64,000 nt of DNA from an uncultured Lachnospiraceae bacterium (GCA_934432595.1 CAKRYR010000002.1:62001-126000), one strand, 5' to 3'; numbered from the stretch's first letter, positions 18,477 through 28,800 are shown. The notes: a model not told the origin generated them from the sequence alone. Program-made: numbers and translations.

Positions 18477-19211
18477 ATGATTGCATTAATAAAGTATCAC
18501 ACTCGTTCCTTTCTTAAATCAAATAAATATATCATGCCATTATTAGCATATATAATTGTGCTTGCAATGTTATGTAGTAGTCCATTAAAATCGGTAAAGG
18601 TTGTATATTTAATATCAATGGTTGTTGTATATTTAATGACTACATGGACTGGATTTATATATGCAGAATGTGAAGATCAGATTACAGAACAAATTGCATT
18701 ATTAAAAGCAAAAACAAGTAAACAATATTATATAAGTAAGATTTTATTTATATGTATATGGGGAATGTCTTTTGTAGTGATTGGATTTGTTATACCATTA
18801 TTATGGAAGGTATTCTGTTTAATAACTCATAGTAATTCTTTTAAGGATATGACAGCTACAAATGTATTAGCATCGTTGTTTATGAACATTTGCGTGGCAA
18901 TACTAGGTGGAATATTGGGTTATTTATTGCATCCAAGGGTATTTAATAATCGTAAGATAGGTGCTATAGCAACATTTTCATTGGCTGTAATAGGAATAAT
19001 TAAAGGACCGTTGTTAGCAGAGTTTAATATTCCATTATTTAGGGTAATTACATGGTTATTTCCACCTATATATGAGATAATAATAGGTTGTGATATAACA
19101 ACAAAACTGATAAATATAGGTGATATATTATTTCCTTGTGTGTATACTGTAATATATGGAATTGTTCTTGCAGTAATCAATGTTTTTGTCATTGATAAAA
19201 AAGGTTTTTAG
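18477..19211 (+). CDS. ABC-2 type transporter permease
   Basis: A 244-residue membrane protein with about six hydrophobic helices, starting two bases after the ATPase stop with AAAGGAG inside the upstream gene's end. It has no recognisable family motif beyond the ABC-2 permease layout, and its role is inferred from the coupled ATPase. Confidence 0.82.
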   Translation: MIALIKYHTRSFLKSNKYIMPLLAYIIVLAMLCSSPLKSVKVVYLISMVVVYLMTTWTGFIYAECEDQITEQIALLKAKTSKQYYISKILFICIWGMSFVVIGFVIPLLWKVFCLITHSNSFKDMTATNVLASLFMNICVAILGGILGYLLHPRVFNNRKIGAIATFSLAVIGIIKGPLLAEFNIPLFRVITWLFPPIYEIIIGCDITTKLINIGDILFPCVYTVIYGIVLAVINVFVIDKKGF

Positions 19212-19354
19212 AAAATTTATATAAAAACTTTAGAAATGATAGTGGGTATTGGCAAATATGTTTAATACATAATGAAAAATACAGATATTTACAAAAAGAT
19301 ATTGTGCAAAACTAACAACTAATAAATCATAAATTATACAAAACTAACAAAAAC

Positions 19355-19388
19355 AAACCAGATTTGATGTAAATCAAGCTGGTTTTTA
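19355..19388 (+). terminator. Terminator of the ABC genes
   Basis: aaaccag (19355-19361) pairs with ctggttt (19379-19385), with further pairing inside, followed by T-rich sequence. Confidence 0.65.
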
Positions 19389-19436
19389 TTTCTGTCAATA
19401 TAGTAATAATGTCAAAATGAAAAATAGAGTAGAAGT

Positions 19437-19464
19437 TTGACTAAAAGTTCAAATAGTTTATAAT
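19437..19464 (+). promoter_or_regulatory. Promoter of the papain-like protease gene
   Basis: TTGACT (19437-19442) and TATAAT (19459-19464), 16-base spacer. Transcription would begin near 19471, which rules out the earliest in-frame ATG at 19468. Confidence 0.65.
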
Positions 19465-19614
19465 AGTGTGTATATAACGACAAAAGGTGAGCATAATATA
19501 TGTAGTGTTGTTATATATGGGATGTGTATGAAGAAAATATTTAAAAAAATAGTTTACTTTATACTGAAAATGGGTGAATGTAAAAAAATTAATGAAAGGG
19601 TGTTAATAAAAAAA

Positions 19615-21075
19615 ATGGGAAAAAAGAGGTTAAGTATCATTGCGGCAGCAGTAGCTTTTGGGTTAATGTGTGTGCATGGGGATATTAAGTCCAATGCGTC
19701 TGCATTAAAAGCTAAAGATACGAAATCAAATCAAACAGTTACAATCAACGAAGTAAGAGTTCCAGGTTCAAATGTTGCAACAGCAGCAGAAAACTTACCT
19801 AGTGAGGTGGACAATAGTCAAACAAAGTATTTTCCACCTATTATTAATCAAGGAACTGTCGAATCATGTGCAAGTTGGGCATTAACTTATTATCAAGCAT
19901 CTACAGAATTCAATAGATTGAATGACTTAGATGGTTCATTGCCTGAAAATCAATTATCTCCAATGTGGACTTATAATTTTACAAATGGCGGAAAAAATGC
20001 TGGTACATACTTTACAGATGTTGCTAAGATTTTAAAAGAAATTGGTGGCGTTGATATGGCAAATATCCCTGTAGACACTAGTACAGGAGAAATGCAAATT
20101 GGGAATATTAATGCAGACAAGGAAATGTTTAAATTAGCAAGCAAAAAAAGAATATCTGGATATGACGGAATAAGTAATGGTGATGCTAATAGATTTGATA
20201 ATTCTACTCCTATTACAAGTCCTAAGTCAGAAGTTTTAAATGAAGCAAAAGTAGCACTTAACGAAGGACATATTTTATCTGCCTCAAGTCCAGGTAATAA
20301 ATGGATATACAATACTATTGAAGCAAATGATCAAGTACCTGCAAATTCAGAATTTGTTGGACAACAAATTGTATCTAGATGCGATAAACCAGGATATGCT
20401 GGACATAGAATTGCAATCGTTGGATACAATGATGATATATGGGTTGACATTAATGAAAATGGAAACGTAGATGAAGGAGAAAAAGGAGCATTTAAGATTG
20501 CAAATAGTAGAGGAACTGAGTATGGCAATGATGGATATATGTGGATGTCATATGATTCATTAAATTATATCTCATCAGTATACCAAGGTGGAAATGTAGA
20601 TCTTGGATATGAAAATAGAGAGCCATCTTTAATCGATATTATTGTTTTAAATGTTGATGTAAACCAAACTGAACCAGAATATTTCATAGAGTTTGATGCA
20701 GAAACATCAAAAGCTGCAGGAATGTCTGTAGTTGTAACAGCTACTAAGAAATCAGATGGTAACTTAAGACCATATAAGCCAGCACCATTTAAACGTGCTA
20801 TGGAAATAGGCCTTGGTGAAGTTGATTTCGATGGTTCAACTAATGTAACTAAAGGAAGTTTTGCAATTAATATTGGAAACTTAATTACGGATGTAAATCC
20901 TGATAATTTTAACGATTATAATTGGATTGTATGTGTGGGTAACTTTGGTAAAGACGATACACCTATTACATATTCTAATTTTAAAATTGTAGATAAAAAT
21001 GGTAATGTTGTACTAAATGGTGATACAGATTCTGTTACACTAGAAAGTGGCGACAAATATGTAAGATTTAATTAA
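19615..21075 (+). CDS. Secreted papain-family (C1) cysteine protease
   Basis: About 486 residues from the ATG at 19615, which gives a clean signal peptide (basic MGKKR, hydrophobic core, Ala-rich cleavage site). The binding site AAAGGG is 14 bases upstream, so the GTG at 19600 is an alternative. Catalytic residues fit the C1 fold: Gln79 and Cys85 in INQGTVESCASWA, His264 in AGHRIAIVGYN and Asn297 in IANSRG. Inserted between His and Asn is DINENGNVDEGE (278-289), a canonical EF-hand calcium loop. The last about 150 residues form a beta-rich unknown domain. No anchor is visible, so it is probably secreted. It stands alone with its own promoter and terminator. Confidence 0.87.
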   Translation: MGKKRLSIIAAAVAFGLMCVHGDIKSNASALKAKDTKSNQTVTINEVRVPGSNVATAAENLPSEVDNSQTKYFPPIINQGTVESCASWALTYYQASTEFNRLNDLDGSLPENQLSPMWTYNFTNGGKNAGTYFTDVAKILKEIGGVDMANIPVDTSTGEMQIGNINADKEMFKLASKKRISGYDGISNGDANRFDNSTPITSPKSEVLNEAKVALNEGHILSASSPGNKWIYNTIEANDQVPANSEFVGQQIVSRCDKPGYAGHRIAIVGYNDDIWVDINENGNVDEGEKGAFKIANSRGTEYGNDGYMWMSYDSLNYISSVYQGGNVDLGYENREPSLIDIIVLNVDVNQTEPEYFIEFDAETSKAAGMSVVVTATKKSDGNLRPYKPAPFKRAMEIGLGEVDFDGSTNVTKGSFAINIGNLITDVNPDNFNDYNWIVCVGNFGKDDTPITYSNFKIVDKNGNVVLNGDTDSVTLESGDKYVRFN

Positions 21076-21179
21076 GGAAATATATCAGAACAATTGATAG
21101 AAGCATATATCAATTCTCATTATGAGATTTGATAAGGGAAAAAGGTTATACGGACTAGATTCCTTTCAATATGAAAATG

Positions 21180-21236
21180 GGTAATACTTTATTGCACACC
21201 CCCTAAATGTGATAAAGTATTACCTATTTTTCTTTT
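21180..21236 (+). terminator. Terminator of the protease gene
   Basis: A 12-bp stem (21180-21191 with 21213-21224) with a C-rich loop, followed by T-runs. Confidence 0.75.
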
Positions 21237-21310
21237 ATTTGCTTATATTAAATTATTCTTGTTTGTATTTTCATCCCTTCGCAAAAAAATCGTAAGCGAC
21301 TCTATATTCT

Positions 21311-22192
21311 TTAATCAAGTGAATCAATATATCTTTCCATAGCATAATTTTTTGAATATCCAGGAAATACATATAGTGGAGTATTAGATACAAATACTCG
21401 TAAATCTTCACCGACTTTATATTTGATAATTAAAGATGATTTTACTATTCTATTACTATATGAATAGTCTAGATAGTTTAATGAATATCTTACTTTAAAG
21501 TCGTGATCTTTCTTAAGTTCCATGTACACATTTTGTGCATCTGTAGGAGTATCGTTAATAGTAAGGTCATTTATATTAAAAAAGTCAGCTGCTTTAATAG
21601 ACATAAGGGTTAAATCATTGTAAGTATGTAATGTAAAGTTAGCTAGATTATTATCCTTAGGTAATGTGTAATAAGCGGTATTAGTATTAGTCATGATCAT
21701 ACTATCTGTGTTTAGCTTATATTCACCATTATTGGTTATATAAGCATCATTGCATACTGAAAAATCTGGTGTTTTATATGTGAAGTTAGCATCATTAACT
21801 TTCAGCATAATCTTAGGTACAGTAATACTATAAGCTTGAGTCTCTGATGAAATATTTCTGAATGTGATTGTAAAACTGTATATCTTGTATTTGTTATACG
21901 TAATGACATCGGAACTATCAAAGTCTAGTCTATGTGTCACAAATTTATCTAATCCTCCATCACAAGAAATTAGTTCTACGGAATGTATCTCTTTCTTGGA
22001 TATCAGTGGAAATGACAGGGTGACGTTAGAGTCTCCGATTAAACATACGTTATATGAAACTATATCCCCGCCAGAGTTAGCTGAACTCTGTGCGTATGTA
22101 TTTGACTTCCCATTTTCAAATATATAAGCTACCGATAGAATCGCAATTGCTAGCAATGCAGCAGTTAGGCACTTGTTTACGTTAAAAACCAT
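21311..22192 (-). CDS. Secreted protein of unknown function
   Basis: A 293-residue protein. Residues 8-26 form a hydrophobic signal or membrane anchor, and the rest is predicted extracellular and rich in Asn, Ser, Thr and Tyr with alternating hydrophobic residues, suggesting beta sandwiches. No catalytic motif or known family is recognised. Start with GGAGG five bases upstream on the minus strand. It is monocistronic and lies at the left border of the accessory region. Confidence 0.65.
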   Translation of the reverse strand: MVFNVNKCLTAALLAIAILSVAYIFENGKSNTYAQSSANSGGDIVSYNVCLIGDSNVTLSFPLISKKEIHSVELISCDGGLDKFVTHRLDFDSSDVITYNKYKIYSFTITFRNISSETQAYSITVPKIMLKVNDANFTYKTPDFSVCNDAYITNNGEYKLNTDSMIMTNTNTAYYTLPKDNNLANFTLHTYNDLTLMSIKAADFFNINDLTINDTPTDAQNVYMELKKDHDFKVRYSLNYLDYSYSNRIVKSSLIIKYKVGEDLRVFVSNTPLYVFPGYSKNYAMERYIDSLD

Positions 22193-22612
22193 AAAAACCT
22201 CCTAATCCTACGACAATTTCAGTTACTTGTAAATATGATAATTAAAATGGAAGAAAATGTCAATAGATTTTTGGAATCTATTATTAGCTATTCTAGTGAA
22301 GATGCTTGAATGGGGACGATTTAAATATTTTTAATAGTTCTATTAATATTGTCGGAGTTGTCAGATTTTGGTGAATATTTAGGAAGTGGGATAATTTTAG
22401 GTTTTGTGGCAATTGTCGATATATTATTAGGAAATACGACATTTTGAAGTTTTTATTAACTGGCGTGGTTAGATTTAATGTATAGTTAACAGTTTGTAAC
22501 ATTTATTGGAAATATTTGTTACTTGCTTGAGAATGTGTATTAACCATACTTATAAATGTTATGAAAACCCTTAATATATAAGGCTTTTTTGGAGGTCGAA
22601 GGAGGTTGAAAA
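22193..22612. other. Intergenic region without recognised gene
   Basis: About 420 bases. A short minus-strand open frame at 22293-22502 has no binding site and an uninformative sequence. A ccctta/taagg hairpin followed by six Ts near 22568-22590 could be a terminator. Nothing else was recognised. Confidence 0.4.
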
Positions 22613-22771
22613 TTGTCAAAAAAGTGGTACACTTTTCTCTTTGCGAATAGTGAACTAATAGAAAAGTTGGAGTTTAGAGAGGTTTGCGCGAAATTGTTAC
22701 TTGCTTGTTACTTACGAAAATGGGGTGATATTATCAAGGTATTTTTCATTATTGTTAGAAAAATAAAATAA
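22613..22771 (+). CDS. Small ORF, 52 residues
   Basis: TTG start preceded by a perfect AAGGAGG at seven bases, then 52 codons ending in TAA. The product starts MSKKWYTFLFANSELIEK and is a basic, mostly helical protein with Cys-rich LLLACYLRKW. I do not recognise it. The stretch encoding LFANSE (22637-22654) recurs with one change at 29455-29472, at the edge of the FN3-A inverted repeat, where it also reads LFANSE followed by a stop. Real translation is inferred from the binding site only. Confidence 0.45.
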   Translation: MSKKWYTFLFANSELIEKLEFREVCAKLLLACYLRKWGDIIKVFFIIVRKIK

Positions 22772-22775
22772 TTTA

Positions 22776-22804
22776 TTGTATGTCTAAAATTATATTCATA
22801 TAAT
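22776..22804 (+). promoter_or_regulatory. Promoter of a small ORF
   Basis: TTGTAT (22776-22781) and TATAAT (22799-22804), 17-base spacer, just upstream of the 46-residue ORF. Confidence 0.6.
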
Positions 22805-22844
22805 ATTATTAAGAATGAATTATAAAAGCAGGGAGATGATCTTA

Positions 22845-22985
22845 ATGACAATGACAAAGGTTGAAATTAATATACCAGAAAAATTGTACCATATTATAAA
22901 AGAACGCATAGATCTATTGAAAAAGAATAACATACGTATAAGTGAAAAACTATATCAAAAATTACAAAACTATGTTGGAATATAG
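22845..22985 (+). CDS. Small ORF, 46 residues, antitoxin-like
   Basis: MTMTKVEINIPEKLYHIIKE and a second helix. A beta strand followed by two amphipathic helices resembles the ribbon-helix-helix fold of small antitoxin or CopG-type regulators. A consensus promoter and AGGGAG upstream support expression. No toxin gene follows; downstream is a T-rich run and the convergent DUF4143 ATPase. Function is inference only. Confidence 0.45.
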   Translation: MTMTKVEINIPEKLYHIIKERIDLLKKNNIRISEKLYQKLQNYVGI

Positions 22986-23039
22986 AATATATTTTGCAAA
23001 TTGCGTTCACTTTATAGTGGATGATTTTTTTTTTTTATA

Positions 23040-23063
23040 AATAAACGCACGCTTGCGTTTATT
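23040..23063. repeat. Hairpin between converging genes
   Basis: Perfect 10-bp arms (23040-23049 and 23054-23063) with loop cgct, preceded by twelve Ts and followed at 23072 by a partial repeat of the arm. Possibly a terminator for the ATPase gene, although the T-run is on the wrong side for that strand. Confidence 0.45.
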
Positions 23064-23102
23064 ATACATTTAGCGTGCGTTTACGATATATTTAATATTT
23101 TT

Positions 23103-24431
23103 TTATAAAAATTGTGTCATATATACTGGTAAGCATATAATATCATTATCTTTTTTTAAATCTTTTGTATATATCAAATATCTCCATAAAATTCTATCTG
23201 AAAACTTGTTTGTAAATGCATCCAATGAAGCGTGTGTGGTATAACCTGATGATTTGACTTCAAGTGGGCATATTTTATTTTTCCTAGCCAATATAAAATC
23301 TACTTCGTAATTATGTTTAGAAGTTAAGTTCATAAACGTATGATAAAATAATTCATTACCATTAGCAACCAATGTTTGAGCAATTACATTTTCGTATAAA
23401 TATCCGAGATTAGTCGATAGTTTATCATTTAACAATTTTTTATAAATAACATTTTCTGTAAAATCTCTATCTTTAAACATAAGGGTAACAAATAAACCTG
23501 TATCACAAATAAAAAGCTTGAATTTTTTTAAATCTTTGTTATTTGACATACCTATATTAGGATCATTGGCATGATACGAAACAAGGACGGTCTTTGAATC
23601 ATTAAGCTCTGCAATTAATTCAAGTATCTTCTCTGCACGATCTCCTTCTAAAATGCTTGAAACTTGATATCTTGAAGCATTTTTATTTAGTTGGGCTGGT
23701 ATGGCATCAAACAATAAAGAAATTTTTCCAGTTGGATCGATTTTTTTAAAGTCATCTTCATACAAGTTTAAAATATCTCGTTTAATCTGATCAACCTTTT
23801 TAAAATTATTTGTTTCTATATATTCATTTACAGCTTGAGGCATACCTCCAATTAACATATATAAACGAAAATCTCTAAGTAATTTTCTATGTGTAACATC
23901 TCCTATTGATGTTTTGGAGTTATATACTTTTTTTAACAAAGGAACTGTAGTGGTATCACCGATTGCCCAAAGAAATTCTTCATAATCCATCGGATACATA
24001 TTTATTTTTCGTTCTTCACTTGGTATTAGAATATCCTTAACATTTTTTTTAATGGAAATCAATGAGCCTGTCTCAATATAATCATATCTATAATCCTTAA
24101 CTAAAGATTTAATAGCTTGTCTAGCTAAAGGACACAATTGTACTTCATCGAATATAATTAATGATTTTCTCTCATGAAGATCAACCTCATATTGCAGTTG
24201 TAGTTGTAAAAATAAATAGTTTAAATCAGAAACATCTTCAAATAATTCCTTTACAGCTTTTGAAGCTATAGAAAAATCAATTAGAATATATGATTCATAT
24301 TCATTCTTAGCGAATTCCTCTACTACAGTTGACTTCCCTATACGTCTAGCACCTTCTATTAATAATGCAGTTTTTCCATCAGACTCTTTTTTCCATTCTA
24401 ATAACTTATCATATATTTTTCGTTTAAACAT
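23103..24431 (-). CDS. AAA_14/DUF4143 ATPase
   Basis: About 442 residues. N-terminal AAA domain with P-loop GARRIGKST (27-35) and Walker B LIIFDEVQL, an ETGS sensor block and MYPMDYEEFLW. The C-terminal DUF4143 half ends with HNYEVDFILA...CPLEVKSS, a PD-(D/E)XK-like site. This family is widespread and mobile; its role is unclear. ATG at 24431 is chosen because GGAGG lies five bases upstream; the ATG at 24443 overlaps that site. A triple repeat overlaps its promoter. A distant relative lies at 38840-40039. Confidence 0.88.
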   Translation of the reverse strand: MFKRKIYDKLLEWKKESDGKTALLIEGARRIGKSTVVEEFAKNEYESYILIDFSIASKAVKELFEDVSDLNYLFLQLQLQYEVDLHERKSLIIFDEVQLCPLARQAIKSLVKDYRYDYIETGSLISIKKNVKDILIPSEERKINMYPMDYEEFLWAIGDTTTVPLLKKVYNSKTSIGDVTHRKLLRDFRLYMLIGGMPQAVNEYIETNNFKKVDQIKRDILNLYEDDFKKIDPTGKISLLFDAIPAQLNKNASRYQVSSILEGDRAEKILELIAELNDSKTVLVSYHANDPNIGMSNNKDLKKFKLFICDTGLFVTLMFKDRDFTENVIYKKLLNDKLSTNLGYLYENVIAQTLVANGNELFYHTFMNLTSKHNYEVDFILARKNKICPLEVKSSGYTTHASLDAFTNKFSDRILWRYLIYTKDLKKDNDIICLPVYMTQFL

Positions 24432-24484
24432 TTTATCCTCCATATAACTTAATTATTTTAGAAGCGTATTTTTTATATTACTAA

Positions 24485-24574
24485 TATATCACAAAATCGC
24501 ACATTTTATTCATTAAATTTATACCAAAATCGCATTTTTTATTTTCACATTATATCACAAAATCGCATTTTTTG
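24485..24574 (-). promoter_or_regulatory. Triple direct repeat overlapping the ATPase promoter
   Basis: Three copies of about 20 bases with core AAAATCGCA start near 24485, 24519 and 24551, spaced 32-34 bases, which is about three helical turns. On the minus strand the copy at 24551 contains TGATATAAT, an extended -10 element. Same-face spacing suggests cooperative binding of a regulator, perhaps the ATPase itself. The regulator's identity is inference. Confidence 0.55.
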
Positions 24575-24643
24575 AAAGATAGTAGTTTAAAAAATATAAA
24601 CAATAATATTTACTTAGTAGAAATATATAATACATAAATAAAT

Positions 24644-24669
24644 AAGAGCAAGCCCATCGGACTTGCTTT
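24644..24669 (-). repeat. AAGCAAGTCC hairpin, copy 1
   Basis: First of four copies of a short hairpin (others at 25796, 38622 and 40955) that mark module borders in the duplicated region. Here it follows the 3' end of the left Rpn gene and may be its terminator. Confidence 0.55.
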
Positions 24670-24714
24670 GTTTACAGTCTGATACTTTAGTATTAAACTA
24701 AAGCGACTAAATAA

Positions 24715-25545
24715 TTATTGAATATTATATTCTTTATATAGCTTTTCTTTATATTGTTTATCAGAAGCAACACGACCAATATCTTCAAATCTATGTTCTC
24801 TATAAAGCAAGTTCATCAAAGTAGCTAATTTTTCCTCTCCTTCCACTCTACCTTTTATTCTGCCTCGTCTTTCTCCTTCTCTTCTGCTCTCTAATAGGTT
24901 CAATTCATACTTCATATATTTCACCCTCCAATCAGCATTTCTTCTTTTTATTCTTACCGCTTCATCTAGTTTCTTTGTATATTCATCTGTTATTGTTTCC
25001 TCGTTAATATATTTTATCAAACTTGCAAGCTTCGGATTTAGATTTTCATCATCTAATGGAGCAGTAGTATTTACAAATACTTTAGTAGTAGCATCATTTA
25101 ATACTAATTCTTTATCTTCCGTACATATATTTTTAAATGTGTATTTGAGGAAATCTTTTTTAAATACGTCAAATGTACAGATAAATATCACTATAGTATT
25201 TTTTAATGCATCATAATCCATTCCTGCCTGTAATTGATTTAAATCAATTGCACTTTGATAAAATCTTGATCTTTTTGGTAAGTTAGTGCTTTTACCTGCT
25301 TGCATTTCAACGTTATATACTGTATTTTCACTATCTTCAGTATATATGTCTAATCTAACACCTTTACCATCATAACTATCTTTCTTTGTATCTTGACCAG
25401 TTACGTATACTAGTTTCTTAATCTTAATATCTAGTATTCGTTCTAATAATTCTTTGCATAATTCCTTATCTGACATAACACTAAAGAACATAAAATCATC
25501 TTTTAATGTTATTTGGTCAAAATCTTTTGTAACTTCGTATTCCAT
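24715..25545 (-). CDS. Rpn-family PD-(D/E)XK nuclease / putative transposase, copy A
   Basis: A 276-residue protein of the recombination-promoting nuclease type. Nuclease core: Asp66 in VRLDIYTED and Glu80-x-Gln82 in YNVEMQAGK. The C-terminal part is helical with a variable Glu/Arg/Gly stretch (about 215-235) before a conserved end, as usual in the family. Known members in E. coli cleave DNA and raise RecA-independent recombination. It is about 90 percent identical by eye to the protein at 41233-42075 in the opposite arm. Promoter on the minus strand: TTGTAT/TATAAT at 25563-25592. Confidence 0.87.
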   Translation of the reverse strand: MEYEVTKDFDQITLKDDFMFFSVMSDKELCKELLERILDIKIKKLVYVTGQDTKKDSYDGKGVRLDIYTEDSENTVYNVEMQAGKSTNLPKRSRFYQSAIDLNQLQAGMDYDALKNTIVIFICTFDVFKKDFLKYTFKNICTEDKELVLNDATTKVFVNTTAPLDDENLNPKLASLIKYINEETITDEYTKKLDEAVRIKRRNADWRVKYMKYELNLLESRREGERRGRIKGRVEGEEKLATLMNLLYREHRFEDIGRVASDKQYKEKLYKEYNIQ

Positions 25546-25562
25546 ACCCTTATCTTCCTTTC

Positions 25563-25592
25563 ATTATAGCATATTAAACAAATGTTATACAA
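25563..25592 (-). promoter_or_regulatory. Promoter of Rpn copy A
   Basis: TTGTAT (25587-25592) and TATAAT (25563-25568) with an 18-base spacer, identical in layout to the promoter of copy B. Confidence 0.6.
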
Positions 25593-25795
25593 TATATCCA
25601 TTATATAAATGCTATTCTGTGCAATAAATTTTTTTAAAAAGTATGAAAAATTTCTCATTCTAAATAGCAACTCATAGATAGAAATGAAAAACCCTTCACT
25701 AATAATACGGATTTGACCCCATCAAATGTTCCCGTTTTATAGAAAGTTTATGGAATTTTATAGAAATTTTATTTTCTGACTAAAGATATAGCAAT
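25593..25795 (-). repeat. Conserved spacer between FN3-A and Rpn-A
   Basis: About 200 bases nearly identical to the spacer at 40983-41185 in the other arm. It has no gene. It includes ATTTGA/TCAAAT inverted six-mers flanking five bases near 25712-25728, possibly an operator or remnant of a mobile-element end. Confidence 0.6.
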
Positions 25796-25822
25796 AAGAG
25801 CAAGCCCATCGGACTTGCTCTT
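25796..25822 (-). terminator. Terminator of FN3 protein A gene
   Basis: A 12-bp stem with a three-base loop, one wobble pair on the minus strand, and T-rich sequence downstream of it. Copy 2 of the repeated hairpin. Confidence 0.7.
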
Positions 25823-25871
25823 ATCTATATTATGATTAAATCATATTCAATTATTATCTATCGAATATCAA

Positions 25872-28800
25872 TTATTTTACTACAACAGCCTTAGCTGATG
25901 AGAATGCTCCATAGTAAGTGTTTGAACCTACAGTCTTGTATGCTCTAACTTTGAACTTATATGTTGCTCCCTTAGCCAAACCAGTCTTAGTAAAGCTTGT
26001 AGAAGTAGTAGTCTTAACTTTTACATACTTACCATTACCTTTAGCCATGTAGATTTGATATCCTGTAGCTCTTGCTACTTTAGTAAACTTAACTGTTGCT
26101 TTCTTACTTCCTGCAGTCACTGAAGGAGTTGCTACCTTAGCTGGTGCAGTAGTAGTCTTCTTAGTTGCGTATACTTTTGAGTATCCAGCAGTCTTAGCAT
26201 AAGCTTTAACAGCAAATGTATAAGTAGTAGCTGAAGCTAATCCAGTTACATTCATGCTAGTAGCTGTAGTATTCTTGAATACCTTGTAGCTCTTAGCACC
26301 TGGTGCTTTATAGTATACTCTGTATGAAGTTGCTCCAGTAGCCTTAGTCCAGTTTAACTTAACTGAGCTTGCAGTTCTTGAAGTTCCTAACATCTTAACT
26401 TTACCAGGTACAATAACAACTTTTGCTACGTTTGATTCAGCTTGGTTGTAGTTAGTAGTTGCAATTGAAGTAGCTTTTACATAGTATGTTCCAACTTTAG
26501 TTGGTACAGCTATCTCAGTTGTGCAATCTGCATCTGCATAATAAACATATGCTACAGGTGCACCTGCTTTGTTAGTTGTCTTAGGTTGAACTGATCCACC
26601 TAGTACAACTGTTTTATCTTCAACTTTTAATTCATTATCAGCTCTATCAATTAGGAAAGTAGCTGTTAATTTACCTTTTGTTTCAGTAACTTTTTCGAAT
26701 TTACCTATGAAGTTAATTGTAGCTCTTGCAATACCTACGTTAATATTTTCATCGTAAGTTACAGTGTAGTCTACATCTTTAACAAGTGTAAAGTCTGGAT
26801 TTAGACCATTTAAGTGTTCAACACTTACAACACCTTCAAGTTCTTCACCTGTATAAACTAAGTCCTTAGTTGTTACTTTATAATTATCAGTAGCTTCACC
26901 TACTGATGTAGTAGACATAGTAGTAACTGAGTATTTAACAACTTTTGAATCATATTTATTATTCTTATCTGTTATTGTACAGTTATATGTTGGAGTTGTA
27001 CCATCATATGTTATTGTAAATGTTGGATCAGTTGATAATGTTGTAGCACTTGATCCTTTTGTCCATTTATAAGTTACTTCTTCACCTTCTGCAACATCTA
27101 CTTTAGGAGCAAAAGTATACTCTCTATCTTTAATTCCCTTTACAGCAAATGTATCATTTGTAGTTGCTACTAATTCTTTTCCGTTAGGACCATATACAGT
27201 AAATGGAACAACTTTATTAACTTTAATAGTTACTGTTCTTGTAGCAACACCATCTGTTACTTCACATACGAAGTAGTTTGCTTCGTTAACTTTATTTCCT
27301 TGAGTAGGATCTTCCTTCTTAACTTCAGGAATATAGATGTGATCATCTGCTAAAGTTCCTATTTTTACTACATTATTATCAATTGTAGCATTAATTGTAC
27401 TGAAAGTTGTAACATCCGTTGCTGGTGTTGGATTATCGTCATCTAAATTAGTATCAGCATTTTTAACAAACTTCCAAGTATATGATAATGGTAAAGAAGA
27501 AGTAGCATTAACTTTTAACTCAAGATCTTTTACTTGTAATTTGCTTGTTACATCAGTTGCAGATGCAGTTAAATCTGATACATATATTACGTTCAATGTA
27601 TGAATTGCTGTATCAGTTCCATTTGAAACTGTCCATTCATATTTACCAAAATCAGAATATGAAGCAGTATTTACTTTGTATGATTTAACAGTTGCGTCTG
27701 TTTTATCTACTAATGGAGAACCACCGTTTAATGTTAACTGACTGCTGTTAGTTGTGCCTTCAACTGTAGGTGCAGTCATCTCGAATGAACCACCAACTTT
27801 AACAACCTTAACCTCTGAAGTTTTGATTGTTGAAGTATCATCTTTACCTAAAGTAAATGTTTCTGTAAATAATGCATCTGAACTAGATCCTGCAGCAGCT
27901 GTATCAATTAAATCACATAATGCAGCATACTTAGTATTTGCTGAGGCATCAGCAACAGCGTCTAATTTTGTCTTAAATAATTCATTATATTTTTCAACAG
28001 AAACGGCATAACATTTAACTGTAGTAATATTGTTTGATGTTTTGTCATTAATTGTAATGTTCTTATTAGTACCATCATAGCTCATTACATCGTTTTCTGT
28101 AAGTAAAGTAGATATCTTTTTACCTACAACTTGCCATACATATCTGTAATCTGCATTTGAAGGAATACTAGTTGTTAATGATAACTTGTCATTTAATAAT
28201 GTATCATCAGTATCTAATGCAACTACATCTGTATAAATATTAGTCATTTTATCCTTAACAGTAGATGCATTTGTTCCATCTAGTGTTAATGTAACATTTG
28301 CACTAACATCTCTAATTGTATCGTTTACTGTACATTTATATGTACCAAAATCAGCGTTAGTCAAATTAGTAAGTTCTATTCTATTACTTGTGTATTGAGG
28401 TAATTTAGTACCGCCTCTTGTCCATGAATATGTAAGGTCTTTCTTTGTACTCTTAACAGTTACTTCAACCACAGCATTTCCACCAACAATACCTTTAACT
28501 GTTGCTGGAGTTGCAGTTACAGTAGTATCTGATGCTTCGTATAAGTTTACTAAAGCATAATCAGTTGAATCTGTTGTTAAACCATTAGAATCCAATTTAA
28601 CTGCTAAGTATAAACCTAAGTTAGCTGGAGTAACTTCTTCAAAGTATAACTTTGTATCGTCATTAGCTTTTTCAAAAGCATTTTCAGCAACTAATGTCCA
28701 ATATTTTACTTTAGCAACCTCAGTCTTAGTAGTTGTTCCGTCTAAATAAGGAACTTCTACTGTAGTTTCAGAAGGTACTAATTTATACCATTGAACACCA

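Noticed and set aside
19468..19614. N-terminal extension of the papain-like protease
   Set aside because: The predicted transcription start lies at about 19471 and the signal peptide begins at 19615.
22293..22502. 69-codon minus-strand frame
   Set aside because: No ribosome binding site, low-information composition, no recognisable fold.
24485..24574. Short CRISPR-like array
   Set aside because: Repeats are about 20 bases with spacers of about 13 bases, only three copies, overlap a promoter, and no cas genes are near.
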